From Cytobacillus oceanisediminis (GTDB lineage: Bacteria; Bacillota; Bacilli; Bacillales; Cytobacillaceae): a stretch of DNA of 64,000 nucleotides. Of this stretch, positions 17,221 to 26,195 are shown piece after piece; positions within the stretch are counted from its first letter, which is position 1; every line of letters begins with the position of its first letter. The position numbers were made by a program, and so were the translations under genes. The notes below the pieces were generated by a model that worked only from the letters and a program-made list of their open reading frames with translations, did not search any database and had not been told where the DNA came from. The stretch is taken from assembly GCF_004366035.1 (NCBI RefSeq), contig NZ_SOEE01000009.1, positions 1 through 64,000 on the forward strand, in the 5' to 3' direction.

Positions 17221-17817
17221 TACTTCCTTATCTATTAATGAAGGTAATTCTAAGATGGATTTTAAATTAGGACTTTCTTTATAAGGTAGCATATCAATGC
17301 TTCCTATTTTGGTAGCAACATCATACTCTCCAATAACAGTGTCTAATAATATAAAGGCAGCATTTTCCCATTCTTCAAAATCAGAGTCATAGCCTCTGAG
17401 ATATAGAACAATGTCTAAAGTATCACCATTTTTTCTGTAAGTGAAATAAACATCATCAGGCCCTAAACTTATATCCTCATATTCTATAGTGGATATATCA
17501 TCAACAGCACTTTTTTGGCGAAAGGCAATTATTTTAAATCCTTCAAGTTGGGGTGCATTTTCAACAAGGTCAATGACGTCTGGAAAGGCAGACAAGATGC
17601 CATCAGCGCTTATTATAAACTCTCTCTTTCCTTCAATAAAATCTGCACTAAATTCAAATGCTAAATCTTCATTTATCTTAGATAACTGTTTGCTTAGTTT
17701 GTTGAACAATGAATTTAAATTTTCTTCTCTTAACCGATAATAGTCTTGTGAATTCTTTTCAAACCAAATCCAGAAGTCAGCAACTGTATAGTTTTTTCCA
17801 AATAATTTTTTGAACAT
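17203..17817 (-). CDS. conserved hypothetical protein
   Basis: This is an acidic 204-residue cytosolic protein with no signal peptide or membrane helix. The start MFKKLFGKNYTVADFWIWF was chosen because AAAGGATGG lies before it, while the earlier ATG overlaps that site. It begins with a Trp-rich helix (ADFWIWFEKNSQDYYRL) and is rich in Asp and Glu afterwards. I recognise no family or catalytic motif. The size and composition resemble small immunity-type proteins, but no toxin gene adjoins it, so no function is proposed. Confidence 0.7.
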   Translation of the reverse strand: MFKKLFGKNYTVADFWIWFEKNSQDYYRLREENLNSLFNKLSKQLSKINEDLAFEFSADFIEGKREFIISADGILSAFPDVIDLVENAPQLEGFKIIAFRQKSAVDDISTIEYEDISLGPDDVYFTYRKNGDTLDIVLYLRGYDSDFEEWENAAFILLDTVIGEYDVATKIGSIDMLPYKESPNLKSILELPSLIDKEVTGISL

Positions 17818-18036
17818 GGTGTCCATCCTTTATAAGTAATTTAAATATTTTTACTCAAAGAAAAGTTAAATTAAAATAAAAATTTTGGAAACATAAGATA
17901 GATATTCCTTTAACTAAAAAAGACAGGATTTCTCCGGCCCACCCACTTTAAATAACCATACACTACCTTCAAACTCACAGTTTACTCATAAGAAATTTTC
18001 TGTGCCACTAAAAGAATTCCTTTTTTTCGAGACGTA

Positions 18037-18118
18037 CCCTTTCACTAACCTCCCTCTATAAAAGAAGAAAAAGCCGCCATGTTAGGCAGCAACTAAGGAA
18101 CCCGTACGCCCAGTTATG
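18037..18118 (+). repeat. dispersed hairpin repeat, copy 15
   Basis: Core with hairpin region AGCCGCC-atgtta-GGCAGC; the right end is degraded (ggaacccgtacgcccagttatgg). It lies 8 bp from the stop of the kinase-like gene at 18127. Confidence 0.75.
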
Positions 18119-18126
18119 GATTTCAT

Positions 18127-18876
18127 CTATAAAGGACAATATTGATTTACTATTTTTAAAAGACGCTCTGAGTTCTCAGACGGTACAATCTCCGACAACC
18201 TTGCCGCCGCAACAATTGGTGCCCATTGTAACACTTCATCTTTTACCAAACCACTTTTCTCACAGTAAAGCTGCAAATACATCTCAGCAAATTCATGTGA
18301 AAATTGAGAATATAAAAGATAGGTACGGTAAACGTCAGCACAAATATCCCCTGCACTGGAATCCACCCAATCAATTATAGCCACGTTGTTATCCAACATA
18401 ATTAAATTAAACAAATGATAGTCTCCATGACAGAGCCTACTCTTAAATGTCATCCTATCTAACCTTTGTATTAAAGTTGACTTTTGCTTATTATCCAAAA
18501 TATTAGCTGATACAATCTGACGGCTTAATTTTTCAGTCATGTTTTCAATCGAGTGAGCCTCAACCTTATGAATTTTTTGTTGAATGTCAACAGAAATATT
18601 CATGTAATATTCTGCTTGCTCCATGTTTTCGGAAAGAATATCACCTATTGATCTACCCTTGATATATTCCATTATTATAGCTTGTTTTCCATCTATTTTC
18701 GTAAGATCTATTATTTTGGGTACGGAAAGTCCACACGAATAAGCATATTTTTGCTTTTCGCATTCAATATGAGATTCCGTTTCGGACAAGTAGTCATTAA
18801 ATACTTTATAAATCCTGTTTTTATAGAGATAGATTTTTGCTGTATTTCCTTTTGCTATTGGAGTACCTAAATTCAT
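18127..18876 (-). CDS. APH-fold phosphotransferase
   Basis: The 249-residue protein has an N-terminal nucleotide lobe (GNTAKIYLYKNRIYKVFN, lysine at about 24), the hinge IIMEYIKGRSIGD, the catalytic loop HGDYHLFN (about 150-157) and IDWVDSSAGD (about 168-177). All key APH-superfamily residues are present, so an active small-molecule kinase is likely; the substrate is unknown. It differs strongly from the other APH-type gene at 15490. TTAAGGAGAG precedes the ATG. Confidence 0.85.
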   Translation of the reverse strand: MNLGTPIAKGNTAKIYLYKNRIYKVFNDYLSETESHIECEKQKYAYSCGLSVPKIIDLTKIDGKQAIIMEYIKGRSIGDILSENMEQAEYYMNISVDIQQKIHKVEAHSIENMTEKLSRQIVSANILDNKQKSTLIQRLDRMTFKSRLCHGDYHLFNLIMLDNNVAIIDWVDSSAGDICADVYRTYLLYSQFSHEFAEMYLQLYCEKSGLVKDEVLQWAPIVAAARLSEIVPSENSERLLKIVNQYCPL

Positions 18877-18979
18877 TTGTATCTCTCCTTAAATCCCTAA
18901 ATTACAACAACTGGAATATTATATTCCCCTCCCCTATCTTTAGAATCCTTGTAAGCTTGGAGTTATACACAAGGGATTT

Positions 18980-19009
18980 TTGTGATAAATAGAGAATTAC
19001 CCTTATTAT
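18980..19009 (+). promoter_or_regulatory. probable sigma-A promoter of a lipoprotein gene
   Basis: TTGTGA (18980-18985), an 18 base spacer and TATTAT (19004-19009) stand 27 bases before the lipoprotein start. Confidence 0.5.
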
Positions 19010-19036
19010 AAAAGGCTATAAAGAGAAAGGTGTTTT

Positions 19037-19417
19037 ATGGTAAAGACTTTATATATTATAATTCTTTTATTAGTTTCAATCGTTGGATGTAGTAATCAGG
19101 AAGGGGAACAAGTTAATATTGAGTTTGAAAATAAACTAATTGTCGAAAAACATACTGGAACAGAGTGTCAATATGTACAAATCAAGGAGATAACAGAAAG
19201 AGAAACAGTTGATATTGTTTATAAGATTTTCAAGAATGCAAGATGGGAAGGTGCTAGTGACAAGAGCACATATCCTGACTTTAGGATTAACGATAATTAT
19301 GCAATTTGGATACTTTTACCTGATAATCGAATTAAAATGAGAATTGAAAGTTTAGATAAAAACACTTTTCTATTTGGAGGTCTAAATCATTTAAAGTCCC
19401 ATTCAATATTTATCTGA
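19037..19417 (+). CDS. small lipoprotein of unknown function
   Basis: The 126-residue product has a short lipoprotein signal (MVKTLYIIILLLVSIVGCSN) with the lipobox Cys at about residue 18, followed by an acidic linker and a compact domain (ERETVDIVYKIFKNARWEG). It should be anchored on the outer face of the membrane. The domain resembles small DUF4362-like lipoproteins, but I am not sure of that. AGAAAGGTG precedes the ATG. Its 3' end overlaps the convergent VOC gene by 8 bp. Confidence 0.72.
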   Translation: MVKTLYIIILLLVSIVGCSNQEGEQVNIEFENKLIVEKHTGTECQYVQIKEITERETVDIVYKIFKNARWEGASDKSTYPDFRINDNYAIWILLPDNRIKMRIESLDKNTFLFGGLNHLKSHSIFI

Positions 19418-19847
19418 TTTTCTCGGCCAACTCTAAAATAATTCCCTCTGGACCACGAACGTAGCATAGCTTATAACTTTCTTCATATTGCTGTATCTCA
19501 CTAAAGATTTCCGTGCCCTTCGTTTTCAATTTTGCAACAATAGCTTCAATATCTTCAACAGCAAAGCAAATATGTCGGATGCCCAGCGTATTTGCAAAAG
19601 GCCGCTGAATACCTTTTTCATCTGACGGCGTATAAAATTTGACTAGCTCTATCCATGCCTGGCCACCTGGCATCCCCAATCCTACACAGGCTGTTTTAAC
19701 ATCATTAAGCCCAACTATTCTATCCAACTGTTTTCCATCCAATTCCCATTCCGCTTGCACTTCAAGTCCTAAATCAAGAAAAAACGCTTTAGCCTCTGAA
19801 AGATCATTTACGTTTATACTCACATGATCTATTCTATTGATCTTCAT
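19410..19847 (-). CDS. VOC-family (glyoxalase fold) protein
   Basis: The 145-residue protein is a glyoxalase-like VOC protein beginning INRIDHVSINVNDLSEAKAFF. Likely metal ligands are His8, the Glu of AWIELVKF, the His of GIRHICFAVED and the Glu of GIILELAEK, a full set of the kind seen in methylmalonyl-CoA epimerase and glyoxalase I relatives. A substrate cannot be named. AGGAGGTATGAGAT precedes the ATG. It converges with the lipoprotein gene. Confidence 0.82.
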   Translation of the reverse strand: MKINRIDHVSINVNDLSEAKAFFLDLGLEVQAEWELDGKQLDRIVGLNDVKTACVGLGMPGGQAWIELVKFYTPSDEKGIQRPFANTLGIRHICFAVEDIEAIVAKLKTKGTEIFSEIQQYEESYKLCYVRGPEGIILELAEKIR

Positions 19848-19937
19848 ATCTCATACCTCCTATATTCCTGTTATTTTCAATACCTATATTCGTGTAAGGT
19901 TTGTTTCAAATTCTAATTCGCTTAAAACAGAAAATAT

Positions 19938-20090
19938 CCTTCTTCAACAAACCTGCCTCGTTAGTTAGGTAAGAAAAAAAGCCGCCTGAAATGGCAGCTA
20001 GCTTTTAGAGTAATGCACCCTATAGTGTAAGTACATTTTTTCACAATGTTGTTCTTTATTTCAGGAATGCTGCCCCTTCACTTGAAGAAG
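19938..20090 (+). repeat. dispersed hairpin repeat, copy 16 (full extended form)
   Basis: This is the best full-length example, 153 bp, from CCTTCTTCAAC to CTTGAAGAAG, giving inverted ends. It contains the central hairpin (AGCCGCC/GGCAGCT), the internal right end (ctatagtgtaagtac) and the extension ttcacaatgttgttctttatttcaggaatgctgcccc described by position 20040-20077. I see no obvious flanking target duplication. Confidence 0.9.
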
Positions 20091-20181
20091 AATGATAATT
20101 TAAGGATCTGTATCCAAAACTAAAGAAAGAAAAGTATATTACTTACATTAAATACGGGGAAAATCATCTCTTAATAAAATA

Positions 20182-20706
20182 TTATCTTTTTAATCTCAAA
20201 TTTCTTATTAATTCTTCAATATTCTCATATGTATCTCTTTCAAAATCTTCTAATTGAACTATTCCACTATTGTTCTCAATTACCAACAACAAACCATTTC
20301 CCTCAATCCCAATAGGTATCTTCTCTAAACTATCCCCTTGATTTTCTTTATATCCTTTCAAAGATTCCTTGAATGAACTTATCTCATTATTAGGTATGAC
20401 AGGTTCTAATCTAATATAGTGTTCTTGATAAAATCCATCTAAGTCTGCAAACCAATATGAGTTAAAATAATCAACAATTGTTTTATGCAATTTTATGTCA
20501 AATTCACCTTCTAAACTTGTAAAATCTTGTGAAACAGTCATTTCTACAGGTTTCCATGTGATATATTCTTCCTTATCGACTTAACCTTCATAAATTATTA
20601 GGTTATCTTCACTACTGATAGGTGTTTTAAATAAAAAATCCAAACCTTCCTTAGCTACCTCTTTCCTCAACTTAAAGTATTCTTGCATTGCTTCTTTTAT
20701 TTTCAA
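20182..20706 (-). pseudogene. Syd/SUKH-type immunity protein, one nonsense codon
   Basis: Read from a TTG preceded by AAAGGATG, the frame runs 175 codons and spells a SecY-interacting Syd-like protein. N-terminal helix: KEAMQEYFKLRKEVAKEGLD. Then FDIKLHKTIVDYFNSYWFADLDG, the family's FYxSYW-like core, follows. A C-terminal IGIEGNGLLLVIENNSGIV comes next. A single in-frame TAA at 20581-20583 interrupts it at codon 42; an internal ATG at 20541 could still make the last 119 residues. Syd belongs to the SUKH superfamily, whose members are immunity proteins of polymorphic toxins. It starts 12 bp after the toxin pseudogene, in the place expected for the immunity gene. Confidence 0.7.
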
Positions 20707-20718
20707 TGTTATCATCCT

Positions 20719-22451
20719 TTACTTTTTTAGAAATTTTCCAAGTAATTCTGCATATTGACTATCATTTCCCCAAATACCTGCAGCTTTTTCTGCGTTATGA
20801 ATTCCACCTGTCCCAGGATGTAACTTTGAAGGGACTGCAACTGCCTGTCCCCCCACCTACATGGTGATGGATTAAAGTATCATTGTATAATTCCTTTATA
20901 TCATATTGCGGGAAATGTTCTCTAAACGCTTTATCATTAATAGGAGAAAAACCCAAGTTGATTTTTTGTTTATTTGCTTTACTTAAACTCTCTGGATGTT
21001 TATTCATTATTTCTTTCCAATAAAAGTCTTTATCACGTAGCCAACCTTCTGCATTTGTTCTTGATTTCCTCTTACCTACATATGGCATTTCAACGGTAAT
21101 TCTAGGGTCAGCAGTATATTTTTCTTCTAGTTTTTTTAAATTAGCATTTCTATAAGTTCTTATAGGCTGGTTAGTACTACCTATTCCCTTAACCCCAAAC
21201 ACATCTTCAGTCACCATCTTGATTTTCGTCAACGGATCAAAAAGAACATTATAAGGGACCGGCCCTCAAGCTAGTCCCCCTCCTGCCATGGCTGGTGTCT
21301 GAACCGGCGTGTAAATCGGTAGTGCCTTCTCTCCTTTACCAGCCTGGCGAACTGTCTTGGCAATGGTTCCAGCCTTCCCAATCCCCTTATCCCCCAAGAA
21401 TACCAATTCCCAAGGAAGTCAGGCCATAGGTAAAGAAAGCTGTCCGGCTTTTGGCATCACCATTTATGACATCCCGCTCCCAGGCGGTGGTGACAGCGGA
21501 CCATATATATTTCGGCATATCCAAAGCCTGGCGTACTTTTCCTATACGGTCATTAATAATGCCTAAATAAAATTCCTGGTGCTTCCTTTGGTTTTCAAGA
21601 AGTTGGTCACGGTTAAACAGCACTTCATTGCCCAAAAACAGCGGACTGAACGGTCCCATGATGGTTCTTCCCAGCTCATAGGTTGACTTCAAGCCTTCCC
21701 ATGTATCTCCTACAGCTTTGCCAGTCCCTTCAATGGCACCTTCAGCTATATCCTGAAGAATACTTTGCTCATTCTCTGGGTTGGGATTCGATATATCCTC
21801 GTGGAAATCCTTCCAGTTGAGAGATTTAGGCTGATATTGGGCCAGAGATAAGCTGCCGCTTTGGAACATGCCCGCCATTTTTTGGATGTACTGGTTCATG
21901 AGGGATAGATCTTGCAGTAGAGGCTCCAATGCAGCCGTTTCCTGATGGTCTAAGTCCTCCAGTTTCTCAACGGTTTCTCGGCTTGAATCCTGAGCTCGCT
22001 TTGATGCCTGGATAAAACGGCCATCCTTCAGCCGCGGAAGCACAACAATATCGCTTACGGACTTCATAATCTCATTTGCTTCCTGTGTTAGATCTGCGGT
22101 AATCTGCAATGTGCTTCTCAGCCCCCTGTTTGAGCTCATGCTCAAGGAATTCCTGACGGATAAAGCCTGAAGGGGAGGGTTCAAGATTCAGCAATGAACC
22201 TATGAAACTTTTTAAATAGGATTGATACTCGTCAATCCGGGATTCAAGGAATTGCAGAAAAGGCTGGTGGCATTCCTGGTAATATGCACGTATAGCCTGG
22301 CCGCCCTGCCCTTTAAAAGCATCTTCAAGAGACACCAGCTCAGCTCCTGGATTGATACCTGAACTTGATTTACCTGATCTTTAAGGATCGATAATTGAGT
22401 GCTCGTCTCGTTGATTCCTGCAAGCAAGGAATCTGCTTCTAATACCTTCAA
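20719..22451 (-). pseudogene. LXG-domain type VII secreted nuclease toxin, frameshifted
   Basis: The pieces spell one protein of about 574 residues. The N-terminal LXG domain starts MKVLEADSLLAGINETSTQL and continues LVSLEDAFKGQGGQAIRAYY. A middle linker has WERDVINGDAKSRTAFFTYG. The C-terminal HNH/endonuclease VII-like domain has IHHHVGGG and then LHPGTGGIHN. Frame is lost four times: a tandem GAGCT duplication near 22340, and one extra G in G runs near 22121, 21398 and 20859. There is also a TGA at about 21268 in GGGLA-stop-GPVPYN. Removing the insertions (8 bases) makes the length a multiple of three. LXG toxins are exported by the Esx/type VII system to kill neighbouring cells. No LXG chaperone gene lies upstream. 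Confidence 0.8.
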
Positions 22452-22698
22452 CAGAATCAGCTCCGCATTGTAAATTCCATTTTCTTCTATTTTATCTTAA
22501 AGGACTAGGGTAATTAGTTGAATAGGAATTTTGGCATGACATAGTGTAAAAAGTTCCTTAAAAATTGTTTATTCCTTTAAATATGCTGTAGTCATCATTG
22601 ATCCCGACTTAAGATAAATACATAGTTGCATAACCCTCTCTTTATTTTTTAGGCTGTTTTCGTAAACATTGTTGCTTACCATCAGGTTATAACAAAGA

Positions 22699-22733
22699 AA
22701 ACTCGCATTAGAAAATTGCGAGTTTTTGTTATT
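22699..22733 (+). terminator. orphan terminator hairpin
   Basis: Arms AAACTCGCA (22699-22707) and TGCGAGTTT (22717-22725) are followed by TTGTTATTT; the minus strand also has a T-rich flank. Confidence 0.6.
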
Positions 22734-22741
22734 TAAGGATT

Positions 22742-22782
22742 TGTTAATTCAACTAAACCACCCTATTGTTGAATAAGCAATG
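22742..22782 (+). repeat. dispersed hairpin repeat, copy 17 (left end only)
   Basis: Only ttcaactaaaccaccctattgttgaataag remains, i.e. the first inverted pair TTCAACTAA/TTGTTGAA without the central hairpin. Confidence 0.6.
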
Positions 22783-22957
22783 TTTACTTCATAATCATAA
22801 AAAGCATATCTGATAGGAATTCTTATTGTTTGTTATACCTTTCTTTCTGAGACCACATTCGACTATTAAAAGTAACTTGTAATATGCAAAGAATGTGCTC
22901 CAACAATTACTTTAAGAATCTTTGTTATAAAACATGCCGTTTTTCTTTATAGACATA

Positions 22958-23028
22958 TTGACAGGAATTAATTTATATCATAAATTATACATATAAAAAC
23001 TATGCATAGATTTACTATGCATTTGGAA
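22958..23028 (+). promoter_or_regulatory. promoter and probable operator of the PadR operon
   Basis: TTGACA (22958-22963), a 17 base spacer and TAAATT (22981-22986) form a good sigma-A promoter. Just downstream CTATGCATAG (23000-23009) and CTATGCAT (23015-23022) are repeated motifs, well placed for autorepression by the PadR protein. Confidence 0.6.
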
Positions 23029-23040
23029 GGTGGACTGTTT

Positions 23041-23385
23041 ATGAAGATTAGCAAAGAATTGCTAAAGGGTAGTACCACTACTCTTATTTTGAGTTTGCTT
23101 AATTCTAAACCAATGTACGGCTATGAAATTATCAAAGAACTAGAATCGAAATCTAATGGAATTTTTAGTTTTAAGGAAGGCACGATCTATCCCATCCTTC
23201 ACAGCCTTGAGGAAAAAGAATTAATTGTATCTTACTGGGGCGAAGGGACCGGAAAGAGAAAAAGGAAATATTACAAGATTAATAACCAGGGCAAAGAAAC
23301 TATTGTAGAAAAAAAAGAAGAATGGTCCGTTTTCAAGAATGCTGTTGACGAAGTTTTAAGTGGGGAGAAAATCGTATGGGATTAG
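23041..23385 (+). CDS. PadR-family transcriptional regulator
   Basis: The start MKISKELLKGST follows GGAAGGTGG; earlier in-frame starts lie in the operator region. The 114-residue protein has the PadR winged helix with MYGYEIIKELE, GTIYPILHSLE and the basic wing GKRKRKYYKI, without a long C-terminal dimer helix, so it is the short PadR-s2 type. Its 3' end overlaps the next gene by 10 bp, implying coupled translation. Short PadR proteins commonly repress the operon they head, here one coding a membrane protein with a HAAS prefix. Confidence 0.9.
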   Translation: MKISKELLKGSTTTLILSLLNSKPMYGYEIIKELESKSNGIFSFKEGTIYPILHSLEEKELIVSYWGEGTGKRKRKYYKINNQGKETIVEKKEEWSVFKNAVDEVLSGEKIVWD

Positions 23386-24647
23386 ATAATAAGTTTGAAA
23401 TGTATATTAGAGATTTGTGTAAACGGATAAAAAATAAGGATGTACATGCCCATATAAAACTGGAAATTAACGATCACCTTCATACGCTCAAAGAGGAGGC
23501 CATGAGTACAGGACTTTCAGAAGAAGAGGCTATAGATCAAGCATTGGCACGTATGGGAGATGCAGTAGTTTTGGGAAAGCAGCTTAACAAAACACACAAA
23601 GCCCCTATGGATGTGAAAACCTTGTTGCCAGTGCTGACAGCTTCTCTATTTGGGCTACTGGTTATGTATTATTTGCAATTCCATTCGGCTTTTACAGAGC
23701 TTCAAGAACTGAAAGTTTTCAATAATAGTCTTAGCTTCTACTCGTTGGGTGTCGTGCTCATGCTAAGCCTATTTATGTTTGATTACAGAAGATTGATGAA
23801 ATACTCCAAGCACTTCTATGCGGCAACAATCCTCATACTTTTATTGACCGTTCTCATTGGTGTTAGAGTCGATGATGTGCCATTTTTAAATGTAGGCTTT
23901 GCCACTATTAATTTCACCGAAATCACTCCATTCCTTTTGGTCATTGCCCTTGCTGGAATCTTTCATTCCTGGGATTGGGATGATAATCGAAAGTCTTGGT
24001 TTGGATTAGGTATTATGTCAATACCAATTTTACTAATAGCGACTACAGGAGCCTTCGCAGCTACTATTATTAGCATCATTGTATGCGCTGTAATCATGCA
24101 TACGTCAAGGTCCAGCCTTAAGCAAACTATAACATTCGTAGTTGTTGCTTCTATATGGCCCATCTGGAATCTGCTGTCTCTTTCTCAAAGATATTCCATG
24201 GTAAACTCCTATACAGATCTTAAAATAGGTGAGGCTTATTTTATAGGAAGTGCCCTTCAGGTGACCCCAAGTTTCATTTCTGAGGTCCATACAGATTTTA
24301 TCTTGGCGTACATCATCTATTCGTTTGGGTGGCTAGCCGCAATCACGGCTTTAGCTCTGGTTATATTTTTTATTTGTAGAATATCGATTACCGCCAAAAG
24401 TGTGAATCCCCCTTATGGAAAATTGCTAATTACAGGATTGGCAGCAGTCTTTTCAGCTCAGTTTATACTAAGCCTACTGATGAATCTCGGTTTATCTCCA
24501 CTGAGTGGTGTACCCGTACCATTCATGAGTTATGGAGGTTCACATTTATTGCTGGAGATGATATCCGCAGGACTGATTCTAAGCGTATATAGAAGACGAA
24601 AAACCAAGGAGACAGTTTCCTTGACTCACGGTCCGCAAAGTAATTAA
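23376..24647 (+). CDS. HAAS-prefixed SEDS (FtsW/RodA/SpoVE-like) membrane protein
   Basis: The 423-residue protein has two parts. Residues 1-70 form a helical HAAS/permease-prefix domain (DVHAHIKLEINDHLHTLKEEA, LSEEEAIDQALARMGD), a module that usually partners short PadR regulators. The rest has about ten membrane segments with SEDS features near the C-terminus: GVPVPFMSYGGSHLLLEM matches the family's PxxSYGG motif. SEDS proteins polymerise peptidoglycan glycan strands with a partner class B penicillin-binding protein; none is coded nearby. The overlap with PadR suggests induced synthesis, for example under envelope stress. Whether it is catalytically active is uncertain, as the key Asp of the large loop cannot be pinned down by eye. 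Confidence 0.82.
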   Translation: MGLDNKFEMYIRDLCKRIKNKDVHAHIKLEINDHLHTLKEEAMSTGLSEEEAIDQALARMGDAVVLGKQLNKTHKAPMDVKTLLPVLTASLFGLLVMYYLQFHSAFTELQELKVFNNSLSFYSLGVVLMLSLFMFDYRRLMKYSKHFYAATILILLLTVLIGVRVDDVPFLNVGFATINFTEITPFLLVIALAGIFHSWDWDDNRKSWFGLGIMSIPILLIATTGAFAATIISIIVCAVIMHTSRSSLKQTITFVVVASIWPIWNLLSLSQRYSMVNSYTDLKIGEAYFIGSALQVTPSFISEVHTDFILAYIIYSFGWLAAITALALVIFFICRISITAKSVNPPYGKLLITGLAAVFSAQFILSLLMNLGLSPLSGVPVPFMSYGGSHLLLEMISAGLILSVYRRRKTKETVSLTHGPQSN

Positions 24648-24690
24648 AAGCAACCCATAATGGATTCAATGCTGCAAGAAGCCATTACTA

Positions 24691-24726
24691 AAAATCTCAG
24701 ACTATTTGCCAGTCTGAGATTTTTTA
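24691..24726 (+). terminator. intrinsic terminator of the PadR-SEDS operon
   Basis: A 13 bp stem AAAATCTCAGACT/AGTCTGAGATTTT is followed by TT, 44 bases past the SEDS stop. Confidence 0.85.
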
Positions 24727-24849
24727 ATGGATTACTTTATTAGTGATAAAAAAGTGCCAGATCCTTTATACTCAAACTGTTCTTACCGATGCGGTCTTTA
24801 ATTACCTCTTCCACGAACTGCTACATCTTTTAATAAATTCATTAAAAAA

Positions 24850-24912
24850 TGCGTTTATCCTTCTTGAATTAACGCCCCCGTTTGTTTAAGTGCATTGCTT
24901 CACGATCTTCTG
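24850..24912 (+). repeat. dispersed hairpin repeat, copy 18 (partial, variant centre)
   Basis: The fragment gcgtttatccttcttgaattaacgcccccgtttg and following tttaagtgc, tail ttcacgatct, matches the variant centre of copy 4. It lies just past the metallopeptidase stop. Confidence 0.6.
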
Positions 24913-24915
24913 AAA

Positions 24916-25810
24916 TTAAGAAGTTTTTAATATCTGTTCTTTATTTGCTTCCAAGTGTTTGATAATTTCTTGAATTTGGGGATCATAGCTGCGAATTGTT
25001 TCTTCATTCGGTACGGAATTTCCCTGAAGAAACTCTTTCCATTCCATTTCAAGATGCTCTAATTTTTTTCCATAGACCGTATGTATTACATCAGTTAAAT
25101 TCGGGCGGTCATATATTTTCAGAAACTCTTCCATGCCATATTGATTAATAAGAAAGTCTGAGAATGAAGCCGATTCAATATATCCCAGCCACCTTAAAGA
25201 ATAGGAGTCTTTATTTAATTTTGAATGGGTGAAAATTTGATTCTCTCTTAGCAGCGTTTCCAGAGGAATACTGATTTCTTGGGTCATTAAATATTTCATA
25301 ATATCGTGCACATCTTCCTGAAAATTGGGGAACGCTCCTTTGTCCGAATAAGAATCCTGCATAAAGATCGCAAGACCTTCCTGTGTGACATGCCCTTCAG
25401 TGTAGCCAAATATTACATGGGCAAGTTCGTGAATAAGAGGATAATTTCCTTCTTTCACCCAGTAAAGATGGATGGTGTTGTCGCTCGCATAGCTTACCTT
25501 CTTCTCATCATACAGATGTATATATATTTTCGATGGAGAAGAATTGGGTACAATTCCTTTTTGCAGTGCATTGAAAAAAGAAAGAGTTTCCTCTTTTATT
25601 TGCTTTAAAGTAGCTTTGGAAAAACTGCCTTTATTGAAAATATTTATTTCTATTTCTCCATCTTCCGTTTTAAATTTCTGAAAGTCATTCTCTTGTGAAG
25701 GAGGTTCTTTTATCGGATGCAGTTGAATCTGTTTTATGGTCGCTACAACCAGCAAGAAATAACAATATCAAAAATACAAAAGAACCAAATTTTATATATC
25801 TGCTCAACAT
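24916..25810 (-). pseudogene. lipoprotein metallopeptidase-like gene with one frameshift
   Basis: From an ATG after GGGAGAGAAGG the frame gives a lipoprotein signal, SFVFLILLFLAGC, then SDHKTDSTASDK. At a run of four A (25708-25711) one extra base throws it off; deleting it joins directly to EPPSQENDFQKFK and a domain of about 280 residues, 297 in all. The domain has HELAH (about 127-131) and a downstream EGLAIF Glu, the gluzincin zinc-site arrangement. This suggests an extracytoplasmic zinc peptidase or collagenase-like protein. As written, only an internal TTG start could yield the domain without its anchor. Confidence 0.7.
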
Positions 25811-26017
25811 CCTTCTCTCCCGCTTTCTTTAGAAAATATAGCTACATGAAATTTCTATCCTCATAATCTTTATGTAAATATGCAACTATACTTTTTACTA
25901 ATTATACGGTTTAACTTTTAATCGGTTTCAATTTTCCAGCAATTTTAGGTATTCTTTACAGCGTCCAACATTAATTCAAGATGTTTTAATCTACAACATT
26001 ATTTTAAATCCTTAAAG

Positions 26018-26112
26018 CCTTCTTCAACTAAACTGCCCTATAGTTCAATAAAGAAAGCCACCTGGATGGCAGCTGGATCTAAAAGTAACGCACCCCTTAG
26101 TTGAAGAAGAAG
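26018..26112 (+). repeat. dispersed hairpin repeat, copy 19 (perfect ends)
   Basis: 95 bp core with clear inverted ends: CCTTCTTCAACTAAAC at left and CTTAGTTGAAGAAGAAG at right. Hairpin AGCCACC-tgga-TGGCAGCT. The right flank is shared with copy 7 near 11.26 kb. Confidence 0.9.
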
Positions 26113-26192
26113 TTTTATTTAATTCTCTTGTTGCATTTTCTTATAGGGGTAGCATCAGGAAAATGCGGGTTACAACGATAAGGAAATTCCAA
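26101..26192 (+). repeat. deleted duplicate of the 11.26-11.58 kb segment
   Basis: The sequence gttttatttaattctcttg and following 15 bases matches 11264 onward; it then jumps to ggggtagcatcaggaaaat, matching 11535 onward. About 240 bases present at 11.3 kb are missing here. Confidence 0.7.
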
Positions 26193-26195
26193 ATT

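Larger units (their letters stand above)
22452..22957 (+). other. gene-free stretch upstream of the LXG toxin
   Basis: No small DUF3130/DUF4176-like partner genes, usual upstream of LXG toxins, are seen. It holds an orphan terminator (22699-22730) and repeat fragment copy 17. Confidence 0.5.

Noticed and set aside
15490..18876. Two APH-fold genes as antibiotic-resistance determinants
   Set aside because: The kinase motifs are present but the substrate cannot be inferred; many chromosomal APH-fold genes of Bacillus have no resistance phenotype.
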